Shown here piece by piece: positions 49,118 to 62,400 of a stretch of DNA of 64,000 nucleotides. The position numbers and the translations under genes are program-made. Source of the DNA: Dugong dugon (Eukaryota; Chordata; Mammalia; Sirenia; Dugongidae). The notes below the pieces were generated by a model. That model saw nothing but the letters and a program-made list of their open reading frames with translations. It was not told where the DNA came from and searched no databases. Numbering within the stretch: position 1 is the first letter of the stretch; each line of letters begins with the position of its first letter. The stretch is from contig CM057460.1 in NCBI GenBank assembly GCA_030035585.1, forward strand, positions 134,028,714 to 134,092,713. Reading direction: 5' to 3'.

Positions 49118-49489
49118 GAGGTCAAGTTTATACAAATCAGGGTTAAGTGCAAGGAGAGGGGGCTTGGGGGCTGAACAGTGTATGGTGATTTGTCACCAGA
49201 ATATGCAATACAAGACTCAAGGGATGGTTTGATCCACCTATCCCCTAAATTATCATCTTTTTGACGGCCACTTTTCAACATTGAGAGCTAATACTGTACA
49301 GCCTCCTTTAGTTATTTGTGGGTTCATTTTCTGGCTAATACATCCAGGCCAGAGAAACAAATCTGAACATAATTAAGCTATCTGGAAGAACTATGTTTAG
49401 ATTATCTTATGGTGGAAACAGATTCATGCTAAATCCTGTCCTCAGATTGTTTTTCCAGACTTTTGTTATTGCTTTTTTGGGGGGGGCTT

Positions 49490-49630
49490 TGAAAAATAAA
49501 TTTATTTTCTCACAGTTCTGGGATCTAGAAGTCGAAATCAGAGTCTCAGCTATGTTGATTCTTTCTGTGGGCCTCTCTCCTAGTTTCTGTTGTCTGCCAG
49601 CATTCTTTGGCATTTCTTTGCTTATAGATA
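49490..49630 (-). mobile_element. MaLR LTR fragment
   Basis: AATAAATTTATTTTCTCACAG, TTCTGGGATCTAGAAGTCG and GCCAGCATTCTTTGGC resemble a piece of a MaLR LTR in reverse. Short and diverged. Confidence 0.5.
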
Positions 49631-49876
49631 GGTCCTTACTTGTCTCAATGTGTGTGAAAGAAGCCAATAACAAATGGCCACAGCTTATGTGATTCTATTT
49701 ATATGAAATGTTCGGAATAGGCAAATCCATAGAGACAAGGTAGATTAGTGGTTACCAGGGTCTGGGCTTGGAGTGAGGAATGAGGAGTGACTGCTAATGA
49801 GTATGGGGTTTCTATTTGAGGTGATGAAATTGTACTGGATTTAGACAGTGGGGATGCTATCTTTGAGAATATTCTA

Positions 49877-50310
49877 GGGCTTTGACCCAGTTCATTCTGG
49901 CTCAAACCCCTGCTGAGAACTTGCATCTCCAGCACATTCCCAGGAGATGCTAATATTGCTGGTTAGGGATCAATTCTGTGAACCACTAGTAGATCCCAAA
50001 CCAAAAACCAAACCAGTTGCTGTTAAGTTGATTCTGACTCATAGCGGCCCTATAGGACAGAGTAGAACAGTCCCATAGGGCTTCCAAGGGGTGGTTGGTG
50101 GATTCAAACTGCCAATCTTTTGGTTAGCCGCTGTCTTAACCACTCCACCACCAGGGTTCCACTAGTATAGCAGGGGCTCTCAAAATTTATTATACATAAG
50201 AATCACCTGGGAAATCTTGTTAAAATATAGATTCTGATTCAGCATATCCGGGAGGGAAATGCAAATTCTCAGCAGGGGTTCCAACTGGAACAAAGCATCT
50301 TGAAGCCCCG
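49877..50310. mobile_element. Inverted-repeat, MER5-like DNA element, itself split by AfroSINE
   Basis: Both arms resemble MER5-type hAT sequence (AAGAATCACCTGGGAAATC, GATTCTGATTCAGCATATCC; TTCCCAGGAGATGCTAATATT). The arms are partly reverse complements: ACCCCTGCTGAGAACTTGC on the left against the inverse of GCAAATTCTCAGCAGGGGTT on the right. Family uncertain. Confidence 0.65.
49992..50158 (-). mobile_element. AfroSINE
   Basis: GTTGCTGTTAAGTTGATTC tail, CTTTTGGTTAGCCGC and CCACCACCAGGGTTCC head. TSD CCACTAGTA at 49983-49991 and 50159-50167. Confidence 0.9.
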
Positions 50311-50449
50311 GAATATTCTATGAACCATTGAATTGTATATTTTAAAAGAGGAAACTAAAAAAAAAAGAAAAAAACTTGTGAGGATAATCTATTTATCCCT
50401 GTTTTTACCCATTTCGATATTCTTTCTTTCCTTTCTGAAGCCCCAATTC

Positions 50450-50955
50450 TTTTTCTGTTATTATTTTCTTATTGTTTAGAGAACTTCCTTTAGCCATTAT
50501 TTAAGAATAGATTTGGTAGCAACAAATTCTTTCGTGTTCCTTTGTCTGAAAATGTCTTTTTTTCCCTCCATTCCTGAGGGCAATTTTTAGCAGGCTTCTT
50601 TCTTTCTAACCTTTGTGGTTTCAGATGAGAAATCTTCTGTCATTTGTATTAGAGCTCCCCTGTAAGTAATGTATCATTTCTTCCTGACAATTTTCAAGAT
50701 TTTTTTTTGTCTTTAGTTTTCAGAAGTTTAATTATGCTATGTCTTTGTGTGAATTCCTTTGGGCTTATTCTGTTTGGAGCTCAGTTTATTGAATCTGTGG
50801 GTTTGTGTCTTTCACCAAATTTGGGAAGTTTTTAGCCATTATTTTTTCAAATACTTTTTAGTCTCACCCTCTCTCCTCTCATTCTGGGACTCTAATGATA
50901 CAAATGTTAGCTCTTCGGTTATTGCTTTTTACAGTAATGATGCAAAACTCTAGGA
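50450..50955 (-). mobile_element. Old L1M ORF1/5' region fragment
   Basis: GTTTTCAGAAGTTTAATTATG, TGAATCTGTGGGTTTGTGTC, CACCAAATTTGGGAAGTTTT and CTGGGACTCTAATGATAC are typical of minus-strand L1M ORF1-region sequence. Confidence 0.8.
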
Positions 50956-52734
50956 CTTAAGTTGCTTCATACAAGCATTCAACAGATGTGTATTCAACTA
51001 TAAACAATTAGCAAAATAAAATAGTATTATTTGAATAGTGTAATTTAAAATACTGCAAATATTTTTAAATTTCATTGTAGTTTTATTTATGCTATGCAAA
51101 GCTATATTCATTAATAATACTGATTCTAATTTCAATTAGTAACTCATTATAATGCTAAACTCTATTATATACATAATCCTTGAATATTGGCTTTTATGAG
51201 TTATTTAAAAAATTTCCAGGAAGTAATCTGGGTTCTTCTTGATTTTTATCTTTGGACTGATTTTTATCTTTGGACTGATTTTTATTACTTAACCCCTGCT
51301 TAAGTTTTAACTCTGGTGTTAATGTTCTTTTTTATTGCTTTATTATTCTAACAAAAATGACACATTTGTTTCTTAAAAATTCAAGCCATATTTAAAAAGT
51401 ACAAAAATGAGAACATAAAACATCAAATTTTTGTAATTTTACTAAATTTAACAGACAAAAATAAACCAATGTGAATCTGATGATATTGCTGAATTTTAGA
51501 AAAATATTAGTTTTTAAAAGAACCCACTTAAAGCTAAAAGATAAAAAAACAAATTTAAGGATTTGATTTAAAACAGTTCAATTTCATGTTTTAACTTTAC
51601 ATTGTTTCACACTCTTTTAATTTACTGTTGCCAAGAAGATGAGGAATTTCATATTGTTAATCTCTTTGCAACTCCCTTTCTTCTCCCAATTTTTGATAAG
51701 TATGGTATTTTTATTTGTCAAGGTGTATTTTTTTATATTGCTTTCTCTAAGTGTAATTTCTATAGTTATTTCCCCTTAATTCTCTATTTAAATGAATTTG
51801 TCATCAGCCTCCTATTCACAGTTTATATATTTCTGAGCTTTTTTGGTTATTTCATTCCTCAATTGCCTGTATTTTATTAATCGTTGTTTTTCAAAGATGA
51901 CTGGAGGTAGGGTAATTATATAATTTATTGACCAAGCAGGGGCACTTTAGAGAATAAAAGAAAGAGCTTGTAATACTTAGCCTAGAGAATAGGTATCAAA
52001 GGGACTGTCCTAGGCAAAGCAGGACTTAAGATTACTGTAAAGCTAGTGGTGATGTATTTCATGAGTTTTTGCCTGCTTCAACTCAGTACTTCTTGAGGCA
52101 TTTAAACAGTGCCAAATTGTTCCTTAAGCAAAGGAACATCTACTTGGAGAAAAATTTTGACTCTGGCTAAAGGTCTTGTAGTTCACTTCCTGGAGTTCAT
52201 GGATGTGTCTTAGGAAGTCCACCAATCAGTTGAGATCATATCTACAATTCTGTGTGCATGTGTGTTTTTCCTGGGAAGATGACCATCGCTTTCATCATAT
52301 TTTCAAAGTGGTCCGTGCCCCATAAATATTATTTACTAATTTCTATTTCACAACATAGCTCCAGATCATTGACATCCTTGGATCATATTCTTTCAACTCC
52401 CTTGTAAATAACATATTTTTTTATGTTATAATTTATGTTATTTACAACATAAGTTATAAATAATACTATAAGTTATTACTTTTAGTATTTATTATGGGGT
52501 AATATTAATAGTGTTTCTGATCTCCTATAAAATTGCTAATAATCACTTTCATATTAGTTTTCTGTATCTCTTTTACTGAGATTCATACAATAATATTTAG
52601 TCTTAGGAATATTTCTTCCTTTGGTCCAATTGTTATACTTCCTTCTATAAGCTAATAGGTTTGCTGTTCACTGTGATTTCTTTTTAGCCTGAGCTACCCA
52701 GAGGTCATAAAGAACTATTTGAAGCTGTTTGAAA
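50956..52734. other. AT-rich intergenic sequence
   Basis: Contains an 18-bp tandem repeat (GATTTTTATCTTTGGACT, ~2.5 copies, 51239-51287) and AT-rich inverted repeats at 52410-52490. The 92-aa ORF at 51602-51880 has no known domain. Confidence 0.45.
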
Positions 52735-53471
52735 TAGGTATACTAGTCTGGATTTTCTGCCTCAGTGATTTTCTTTTGGGGTCTATCCTATATGGGGTTC
52801 GTTGAACTTCTTGGATGGCCAGCTTTTCATCTTTCATGATACTGGGGAAGTTTTCTGTCTGCAGTTCTTCAATGATCCTCTCTGTGTTTTCTGTTTTCTC
52901 CCCCTGTTCTGGAACTCCGATTACTCGAAAATTTTTGCTTTTGATTGTATCCCACATAACTCTCAGGGTCTCTTCATCTTTTCTTCCTTCTTTTTTCTGA
53001 GTTTTCCTCAAACAGAGTTGTAACCAAGTGTTTGTCTTCAATTCCACTGATCCTGTCTTCCACCATTTCAAATCTGCTCCTCAGCCCGTCTATGACACTG
53101 TCCATTTCTGAAATCTTGTTGTTTATCTTTTGGATTTCTAATGGTTGTTTTTGTAAAATTTCTAGTTGTGAATTTATTTTGGCATTTTGTTCCTGCATTA
53201 TTTTTCTGAATTCTTCCATTTTTTTTACTGTATTTTCCATAAATTTTTCTGCCTTTTCCATGAATTTGTCTATTTTTCCCTCATGTATGTCTGTTTTTTG
53301 CTTCAGCTCTTGGATAATTCTGAGTATTAGAGATTTAAATTCCCTATCAGGTAGTTCTAGTGCCTTTTCTTCCACTGGAAAGTCATCTGGTGTTTTATTT
53401 TGGAAACCTACTGGAACCATCCTGTCCTGTTTTTGTAAAAGTTTTGATATTGTCTGCTGTCTTTGGGGCAT
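52735..53471 (-). pseudogene. L1 ORF1 remnant (coiled coil and start of RRM), frameshifted
   Basis: Minus-strand ORF1p: 53471-52974 encodes a 165-residue N-terminal part, mostly heptad-like coiled coil (FMEKAEKFMENTVKKMEEF; SRFEMVEDRISGIED). A frameshift near 53000 moves the reading to the 53071-52715 frame, which gives RVMWDTIKSKNFRVIGVPEQ and NTERIIEELQTENFP, the start of the RRM domain. Then the element stops near 52735, so the C-terminal domain and all of ORF2 are missing. In active L1, ORF1p is the RNA-binding chaperone. Confidence 0.88.
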
Positions 53472-55110
53472 TCAGTAGTTATTTTTCTCATTTATTGATT
53501 GTAGATTTGTTTGTTTTGTCCCTTTTTTTTTTTTTTTAATTTGGCTATGTCTGAGCAGGCAGGCTGTGTGCTCTTCGTTGTTTGCTCATCTGTGGGCACA
53601 ATACTTTTCGCCTCCTTCTCCACCTGGCAGGGTCAGTCACTCAGATATGGTATGGCAGGGCAGGTCTAGCTGAAGAGGAGTTACTGGGATGGGTTGTTTG
53701 TGGCACTTACTACAGCCACCAGAGTGGGTCGGTAATCAGTGCAGGGCAGGCTCCAGTAGGCCGTGCCTGTGCTGCTTGGTGGTGTGATGTTAAGCGCACA
53801 GTGCAGGTAGGCAGGATGTAGCAGGGAGATTGTTATGTGTGGAGCTAAGATGGATATGGGAGAAAGGAGAGAGGAACAGGAGCCAAAAACATACAAACAA
53901 ACATAAAAGAATGCTAGGGGAGCTTGCCGTTGGAGTGGAGAGATGAGAGACTATGAAATGGAGAAAAACAGAAAGGGGAAGAGGAAGAAAAGAAAAGAAT
54001 GAGTAAATAAAAATTGGAAAGGTTAAGGAACAGAAAAGTTCCCAGGGATCCCACCGGTGCAGCTATGAGGTCTGGGGAAGCTGTTCTCAGGTGTTGCAGT
54101 ATAGCCTGGCTAGAAGGCGTAAAGGTATACAACACCAGGTATTCAGGGAACAGAAAGAGAAGGAAGATATAGAGAGATGAGAAACTGAGTAATGAAGAAA
54201 GACAAAAAGGAAAAAAGAGGGAAAAGAAAACAAAACAAATTTTAAAAAAAAAACAACAACAAGAAAAGCCCCCCAAAAAACAGAAAAAAAAAGAAAACCA
54301 AAAAAACCAGCAAAAAAAGAAATGCTCTCAGGGATCCCTCTGCACGTCTGTGCAAGCTGAGGGGGTAGTTTCCAAGTCATGCAGCACCACCTGGCCAGAA
54401 CGGGCTCCCAACTCAAGAAAAGGAAAAGAAAACAAACAAACAATTCAAAACAAACAAACAAACAAACAAACAAACAAAGCCCCAGGATCCCACCAGCGCA
54501 GCAGCCCAGACCGGGAAGCAACTCCACATTCGAATGGAGCTCCGCAACCCCTCAGGAAGAAGCAAAGATGGCACATGGAGCCAGGTATTTGGGCAAAAGG
54601 AGGGGGAGGTGGTGAGAGGTAAGGAAGAAATCAAAAGAAGGGGAAAAAAGCAACACCAGCAGCCAACAAATGTCACTCAGAGAGCCGGCCCGTTCGGGTG
54701 GGTGAAATCCAAGCAGCCGGTGCTTCCTGGACAAGAGATTGTGGCCGTGGGAAGCAGAGGAGGCCGAGTGGGGGTGAAGAAGGGTGGGAGGGGTGGGAAA
54801 GCGTATATTGCAAATTACCAGTTGTTTTGTCTCCCGCTGGAAGCTCCGTGAAGCTGCTTTCTCGTACCGCCTGTTTGCTGATCTCCAACAGGAGTCCAAG
54901 ATGTCAGATCCGCACTGCATTAGCTGATAGGGGACCTCTGCATGAATCTCTCCTCGTTTTCTGTTCTCTGTCAGTTTTCTCACTCCATTTGGTGCTTGGC
55001 TGAGTTCTTTATCTCTTCATTTGATGTTTTAGGGTTTCAGGATTGCTGTTTCCACTGTTGGGCTTAGTTTTTCGGATCTTTGCTGTGGAGGGATGAATGT
55101 AGATTTTCTG
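53472..55110 (-). mobile_element. L1 5'UTR of the same element
   Basis: GC-richer leader, 1.6 kb, minus strand. Contains a CAAA repeat at 54446-54478, an A-rich segment (54240-54320) and a block at 54960-55095 also found at 2318-2455. Several long ORFs on both strands (e.g. 54552-54983, 54087-54527) are chance products of this leader. Confidence 0.75.
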
Positions 55111-57837
55111 GAACAATTATGTCCATTCCTCTTCCATTAATGCCTCTGTTGAGGTCCTTGTCTCTTTTTTTGGTCCGTAATCTTCCCCCCTTGCTTTAAT
55201 AGTGGTATTACAGCTATTCATTTTAAACTGTGAATAATGAATGGATGGATGAAGAGACCATCTATGCACATTACAAGAAAAGTGGTTAAATGTCCACTTC
55301 CCTTTGTGTTGCACAGGCCTGGCCTAAGAGATTGAACATGAGGTGTTCTTGACAGAGAAAAAGACATTAAACAAAAAGAAAAAAAACTACTGCATGGAAA
55401 ATACAATGATAATTACAGTAGTGGCTAGGAAAATGATTGAAATCACATGAAAAGCTAGCAGATTCAAGTTAGAATACATGCACATATGAAAGCTTTCCCT
55501 AGAGTTCTCAAGTGGTCCTGTCTATATCCAGCCTAAATAGACTTTCCCAGGAAACTAACAACTACAGCAAAATTGTGATGAGCCGTAATAGACTGTGTAT
55601 AGGGGCATTAAAGGGGCTGTTAGTTGCCCCCTCCCCCCATAGCAGTTCACACCTGTAATAGTTTATATAGATTCAGTGATTAACTTTTTTAAAGCCTTTG
55701 CCTTAATGTTAGAAAAGTAATGCTGCACCACTTAAAGATTATCTGAAATGTTGACAGAAAAATTGTTGATCCTAATCCTTTGCCCTGAAGAAACTTTACA
55801 GACTTATCAACTTCCTGTTTGTCTTCCTTTGATTACACTTTCCTGGAGTCAGCTGGCCCTGGCAAAGCCCTACCTAGACAAGGATCCCTGCCCTCACCGA
55901 CTTCCACTGCTCCTGCTTTGTTCTTTTATGTCATATTGAAAACTAGGGCACAGCATGTTAGCCAAGGAGGGGCTTTCTGCTCTTTCAGGCAGGGCTAGAG
56001 TCTCTTCTTCCTGTTTCTCTTCTCCATCCCCCAAATAGCCACTACAATCTAAAAACACTGAGGAAAAAGGCTGCAAAGTAAAACCTTGATGGGTGGGGTG
56101 GTGGCAATAACCACAAGTTGGAGATGGCTGAGTTTTCCCTAGACGTTTCAGACTGACAGTCATGAAATTAATGAGAAAGGGGTTTCTCTTATCTTGGTCC
56201 AGAGCCATAGGGATACATTTGTCTCTTCAGCTGTGGCTAGGTTATTTGTACTTCCCTACAGCATAGTTTAGGAATAAGATACTCAAAACCTAAGACTATG
56301 AGATATGTTGCAGGTTCAACTGCAGTTCAACCACAAACATAGAGTATGGGGCAAGCTTTGGAAAATATATGATAGAACATCTTAGCTTTTTAATGGTATT
56401 TTCTCCCACATCACTTTTAGTTAGTCTGTGCGTATTTTCTGACCTCTGTGTCTGCTTGTTTTCTTCTAGGAAACCTTCTGACAGTGTGACATGAATGTCT
56501 TCATTATGACCCATGTCATTTGTTTTGCTTATATGCTTGGTTAAATATTGGATTTGGTTCATACTTTCCATATGGAATTTTAATAAATTCATTATTCTCA
56601 AAATGAAAGAATAACTTCTCATTTTCTATAAAAATCTGTATTTAATTAATCTTTTAAGTAAAAGAACATGTAAAAAATGGTAAGAAACTTTTGGATCTCT
56701 TGAAAATTATTATTGTAGCAGAAAAAAAACCCTATGCTTACTCCTAGGTCTTGGATTTTCCAAAGTCACTTTTCAGGTGTCAAACACTGCTACATGGCTA
56801 ATGCAAAGGAAGGCTGAACAACTATCTGCTAGTTTTGATTAAAATACACAGTCTATTGGCATAATTGAGTATAGAATTTTAGAACAAAAATATTTTACCT
56901 CAAATAACATGCTTTTTATGAGGAAAAAAAAAAAAAAACTTGGATCATCCAAGGAGTGACTTTATTCTCCATTTTGTTTGGTTTGTATTAACTGTGGGTA
57001 TTCTCATCTTGAATCTGTTGTTATTTCTGACCTTAGCTAAGCAGAAATCATCAATGTGTTTCTTTCCAGCTTGCTCTTCCTCTGTGCTCTTTTCACTGCA
57101 GGCATCACACCTAATAGTCACAGTGAAAAGGAGGCTGAATCTAAAGTGCACACATTTTTTACTATGTTTTATTTCCCAAAGGAGACCACACCATCCACTT
57201 AATTTGTTTCTGCTTTCATGCCACCCAGCATTATGAAACAAAATATTGAAAAAAGGTCATTTAATTCCACTAAAATTCCTTGCAGCTCAATTTAAATGGG
57301 CCTTTTCCATTATTCAGTAAGTATTCTTCCCTAATTGAATCACTGTCACATTCCCCACAGTGCCTAACTCCAGCATTTTTCACTATTCTTTTCCCCAGAA
57401 TCTGGATCTCTTCATTTTTTGAGGATCATTTTGCCTCATATTTAGAAGACTATGGGAGCTCCATTAATTCCTCACTTCTCTACAACAACTTTTTTCTATT
57501 TCCATCTATTCCTTTTCTTGTAATTTCCATTCTTCAGAGGTTAACACTTCCAGTTATGGCCTTCATCCCATCTCCTCCTTCCTCCTCTGAGTCCTTTTTC
57601 TATGGATTAGCCCTTTTTTCTTGGGCCTACAGTCTTTCTCCCTTTGTACAAATGGATACTTTCTATAAATATGTGCAAGACTCCCCTATCCTAAAAACAA
57701 CATCAGAATAAACATTTCTTCAACTCTGCTTATATCTCAGATTTCCTTCTGATCTTTCCTTTCCACACAGTTTTTGAAAGTATTTTTTTCCCACTACCTA
57801 ATCTTCAACTCCTAACAATTTAGTTTTTACCCTTACT
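55111..57837. other. Intergenic, no feature recognised
   Basis: ORFs at 56296-56622 (-), 56940-57236 (+/- pair) and 57280-57711 (+) show no domain I recognise. No young repeat in ~2.7 kb. Confidence 0.45.
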
Positions 57838-57849
57838 ACTCCATAGAAA

Positions 57850-58046
57850 GGAGCCTGGTGGCAAATGATTAAGTGGTTGGCTGCTAACTGAAAGGTTGGC
57901 AGTTTGAACCCACCCAGCAGCTCCATGGGAGAAAGACCTGGCAATCTGCTCCCATAAAAATCACAGCCCGGAAAACCCCATGGGGCCCGTTCTCTGTCAC
58001 AAGATGTTCCTATGAGTCGAAAATTGACCTGATGGTACCTGTCAAA
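57850..58046 (+). mobile_element. AfroSINE
   Basis: GGAGCCTGGTGG head, GTTGGCAGTTTGAACCC B-box region, GGGGCCCGTTCTCTGTCAC body. TSD ACTCCATAGAAA (57838-57849) and ACTCCATTGAAA (58047-58058), one mismatch. Confidence 0.92.
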
Positions 58047-58309
58047 ACTCCATTGAAATTAAACATTCAAAAGTCACTGGTATATAGTCTGCTGGCAACC
58101 AGATCTCGTGACTTTTTCTCAGTCACTCATTACTTTTTGTAGCATTTGACAAACACCATTTTTCTGGAAACCAGTCTTTTGTTGTCATGTCCTATTTCTT
58201 TGTCTATAACCCTGAACTTTTCTATCTCTCTTCTAGCTGCAGTTTTCCTTGCTCAGTCTCTTTATTAAAGATATTTCCCAAGAAATTTTTCTCCAAGTAC
58301 TCTCTATAT

Positions 58310-58528
58310 ATGGAACCCTGGTGGCTCAGTGGTTAAGTGCACAGCTGCTAACTGAAAGGTCGGTGGTTTGAACCCACCAGCCTCTCCTCAGGAGCATGAT
58401 GTGTGCTTCTGTGAAGATTACAGCCTTGGAAACCCTAGGGAGCAGTTTTATTCTGTCACAGAGGGTCCATATGAATCAGAATCAACTTGCTGGCAATAGG
58501 TTTGGTTTTTTTTTTTTTCTTTTTTTAA
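58310..58528 (+). mobile_element. AfroSINE, full length
   Basis: Complete copy with a perfect 11-bp TSD, ACTCTCTATAT at 58299-58309 and 58529-58539. Pol III-type boxes: A-box TGGCTCAGTGG (58322-58332, exact consensus) and B-box GGTTTGAACCC (58365-58375, one CpG-type change). Tail AATCAACTTGCTGGCAATAGG then T-rich. Confidence 0.95.
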
Positions 58529-58539
58529 ACTCTCTATAT

Positions 58540-59047
58540 GCTTCTTTTTCTGGAATTTTCATGGTTTTACACACATTTTCTGTGCGAATAGTTTACAAAT
58601 TTTGAACTGAATTCCAAGTCTGTTTCTCCTTATAGTTGGACTGATTAACATTTAAATTCTACTGGTATGTCAAACTCAATAGGCCCCAAGCAGAACCCGT
58701 ATTTTTCTTCTTCCCCAACTTGCTTTTCCTGAATTCTTTCTTTCTGTAATGACAACACCATCTTCCCTGTCATCCAGAATAAAATAGTGAGATTATTTTG
58801 GACCCCTGATTTCTTTATTCCCAGTGCCATGAAGGCTTAAGCTCTTATAGATATGCTCCTCTGCTAGCCCCATTAGATAAATTGCTGCCAGACTAAATTG
58901 AAGGACAATTTCAGGTTATTCCCCTGCTAACAGCTGCCCATCATTTACAAAATGAAATCCAGACCTTAGCATGGCTTTCTTGGTCTTTCACAGCACGGCT
59001 GCAAGCCTACCTGTCGGATTCTAGTTCTCAACTCTACACTGAACACT
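58540..59047. other. Intergenic, no feature recognised
   Basis: No gene or repeat identified before the RTE. Confidence 0.45.
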
Positions 59048-59414
59048 ATGAAAACTGAAATATGTGCTATACTTATACTTACATTTGTTGGAAACAAAGA
59101 AGAAGGATCAGTACTTGGAAAATATGGCCTTGGTGATAGAAACGACACTGGACATCATGTGATAGAATTTTGTAAGACCAGTGACTTCTTCATCGCAAAT
59201 ACCTTTTTTCACCAATACACGTGGACCTCACCAGATGGAATACACAGGAATCAAATTGACTACATCTGTGGAAAGAGATGATGGAAAAGCTCAATATTAT
59301 CAGTCAGAATGAGGCCAGGGGCTCACTGCAGAACAGATCATTGATTGTTCATATGCAAGTTCTACTTGAAGCTAAAGAAAACTAGAACAAGCCCATGGGA
59401 GCCAAAGTACAACC

Positions 59415-62400
59415 TTGAGGAGGTGGGGCCAAGATGGCAGAGTAGTCAGATACTTCCGGTGGACCCTCTTACAACAAAGACCAAAAAAAACAAGTGATTT
59501 GATTATATACGGCAGTCTGGGAGCCCTGAACATCAAAGGCAGAGTTGGGGAACTGGACGGAGTGGCAGGGGGAGGGAGAGACGTTTCGGAAGCAGCGAGG
59601 AGTTGCCAGACCTGACCCGGTGAGAGCCTGAGCCCTTCAGGCCTGAGCAGCTCTTGGAAGAGTGGTGAGTCAAGCAAGCATCTGTGCTTGGGAGGCACGT
59701 TTTCCACACTGAGAGATACCCAGCACCAGAGAGTCTACATGGCCACCCAGAACCAGTGAGAAGCAGCCTTCGATCTGGTGAAACATAAGTAATTGTGTAT
59801 GGCCTACCGCACAGATCAAAAACACCCCCTTTAGGGAAAAATCTGTCTCCCATTTACCTCCCCACTCCCTGCTCTGCACTGGGTCCTGGACTGGCTTCAG
59901 CAGTCGCCGAGTCCCCTGGGCCGGAAGTACAATCCATCACATGCCCAGGGCCATTCTCCCTGCCTTGGAGAGTGAACAAATTAACAAACAGGGGAAAAAA
60001 TAAACTGCCAGCTCTCCTAAGCCAGGAACCCAGGGTAGGCACAGCTCTTTTGCCCAGGCACAGGCATAAGGGATCCACAGACTTTGAGTGCCTTTCCCCC
60101 TGGATAGACTTGTGTAAGCCCATCTCAACAGCTTAGGCCCTCATTACTACAGTACAACAGTATATATATGGAACTCAAACTTCAACTGTTTCAGCTGCAA
60201 AATGGCAGGTTCTTGACATTTGACACTGCTCTGCCCATTACACAGGGTCATCACCTACCCACATCAGAGGCCTGAGGACTGGTGGATCCACCCACGCCAC
60301 CTACCCACCTGCAATAGGGGCCCATGAATAAAAGGTGCCCCCAAGTCTTTACAGCCAACAGCATTAAATGCTCATAGTCCAGCTGCAAAACCCACCCACC
60401 TATGTGCTCTAGGGAACAGGGACACGACTTCCTCCTGGATGCTCGGGGGTGGCCGTCAGCCCCCTGCCTTGCTCAGAGTGTGTCCCAATGCTACAGCCAG
60501 ATGCCTGTGCCTATACCAATCACCCATGCCTCTCTAGGACTGTAAGTGAGAGCCTACACCACACACTTGGTGGCTGTCTACCTGGGCACTTGAGCTGAAT
60601 CCATACAGGAGGAGTGGGCAGACTCCTCAGCTCACATACATAGTAACAGATCTAACCACCTGGTGACAGGACATTAGAGATTCAAAGGTGCCAATAATCA
60701 AACTAGCTCATACGAGCAGCCTATTTGGGCATATCAAAACAAAACAAGAAGCAAGGACACGGTAAGCAAGCATAAAATAAATAAATATAATACCTTATTG
60801 ATTTCTCAGAGACAACAGTCAATATCAAATCACAAATTGGTAAGGAAGAAGTCAAAGTATCTGTATTTGAAGATGATATGATCTTATACACAGAAAAAAC
60901 CCTAAAGAATCCACAAGAAAACTACTGAAACTAATAGAAGATTTCAGCAAAGTATCAGGATACAAGATAAACATAGAAAAATCAGTTGGATTCCTCTACA
61001 CCAACAAAGAGAACCTTGAAGAAGAAATCACCAAATCAATACAATTTGCAATAGCCCCCAAGAAGATAAAATGCTTAGGAATAAATCTAACCAGAGAAGT
61101 AAAAGAGCTATACAATGAAAACTACAAAACCCTACTTCAAGAAACCAAAAGAGACATGCATATGTGGAAAAACATACCTTGCTCATGAATAGGTAGACTT
61201 AACATTGTGAAAATGTCAGTTCTACCCAAAACGATCTACAGATACAATGCAATCTTAATCCAAATTCCAATGACATTTTTTAATGAGATGGAGAAACAAA
61301 TCACCAACTTCATATGGAAAAGGAGGAGGCCCCAAATAAGTAAAGCATTCCTCAAGAAAAAGAACAAAGTGGGAGGCCTCACACTACCTGATTTTAGAAC
61401 TTATTATACTGCCACAATAGTCAAAACAACCTGGTACTGGTACAACAACAGATACATAGACCAATGGAACAGAATTGATAATCCAGACATAAATTCTTCC
61501 ACCTATGAGCATCTGATATTTGACAAAGGCCCAAAGTCTGTTAACTGGGGAAAAGACAAGTCTCTTTAACAAATGGTGCTGGCATAACTGGACATCCATC
61601 TGCAAATAACTGAAACAAGACCCATACCTCACACCATGCATAAAAACTAACTTAAAATGGATTAAAGACTTAAACATAAAATTGAAAATGATAAAGATCA
61701 TGGAAGAAAAAATCGGGACAATGATAGGAGCCCTAATACGTGGCATAAACACAATATGAACCATAAATAACAATGCACAAGCACCAGAAGAGAGACTAAA
61801 TAACTGGAAGCTCCTAAAAATCAAACACTTATGCTCATCAAAAGACTTCATCAAGTGAATAAAAAGACAAGCTACCTACTGGGAAAAAAATTTTGGCTAT
61901 GACAAATCCAATCAGCATCTAATCTCTAAAATCTACAAGATACTGCAAAACCTCAGCAACATATGAACTGCCACTTCACCAAAGAAGGTATTCAGGCGGC
62001 TAACAGACACATGAAGAATGCTCATAATCATTAGCCATTAGAGAAATTCAGATCAAAACTACAATGAGATATCATCTCAACCCAACAAGGCTAGCATTAA
62101 TCCAAAAAACACAAAATAATAAATGCTGGAGACGTTGTGGAGAGACTGGAACACTTATACACTGTTGATGGGAATGTAAAATGGTACAACCACTTTGGAA
62201 ATCGATTTGGTGCTTCTTAAAAAGCTAGAAATAGAAGTCCCATATGATCCAGCTATATATCCTAGAGAAATAAAAGACATCACATGAATAGATATATGCA
62301 CACCCTTGTTCATTGCAGCACTGTTCATAATAGCAAAAAGATGGAAACAACCGAGACGCCCATCAACGGATGAATGGATAAACAAATTATGATATATCCA

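Larger units (their letters stand above)
49664..50375 (+). mobile_element. Old L1M 3'UTR, split by later insertions
   Basis: Left part 49664-49876 (TTTATATGAAATGTTCGGAA, ATAGAGACAAGGTAGATTAG, GTGGTTACCAGGGTCTGGG) and right part 50311-50375 (GAACCATTGAATTGTATATT) are one L1M 3' end. The intervening 434 bp is flanked by a 10-bp direct repeat, GAATATTCTA, at 49867-49876 and 50311-50320. Confidence 0.82.

Noticed and set aside
53914..54983. Long overlapping ORFs (up to 146 residues) on both strands
   Set aside because: They lie in the L1 5'UTR, overlap in several frames, and show no domain.
56940..57241. Paired 98-residue ORFs on both strands
   Set aside because: Mirror ORFs over the same DNA with no recognised motif; likely chance, though not tested by search.
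59372..60136. Cluster of ORFs of 60-113 residues in a GC-richer stretch
   Set aside because: This is the 5'UTR of the L1 at 59415; GC content reduces stops in all frames. Not a CpG-island promoter of a gene.
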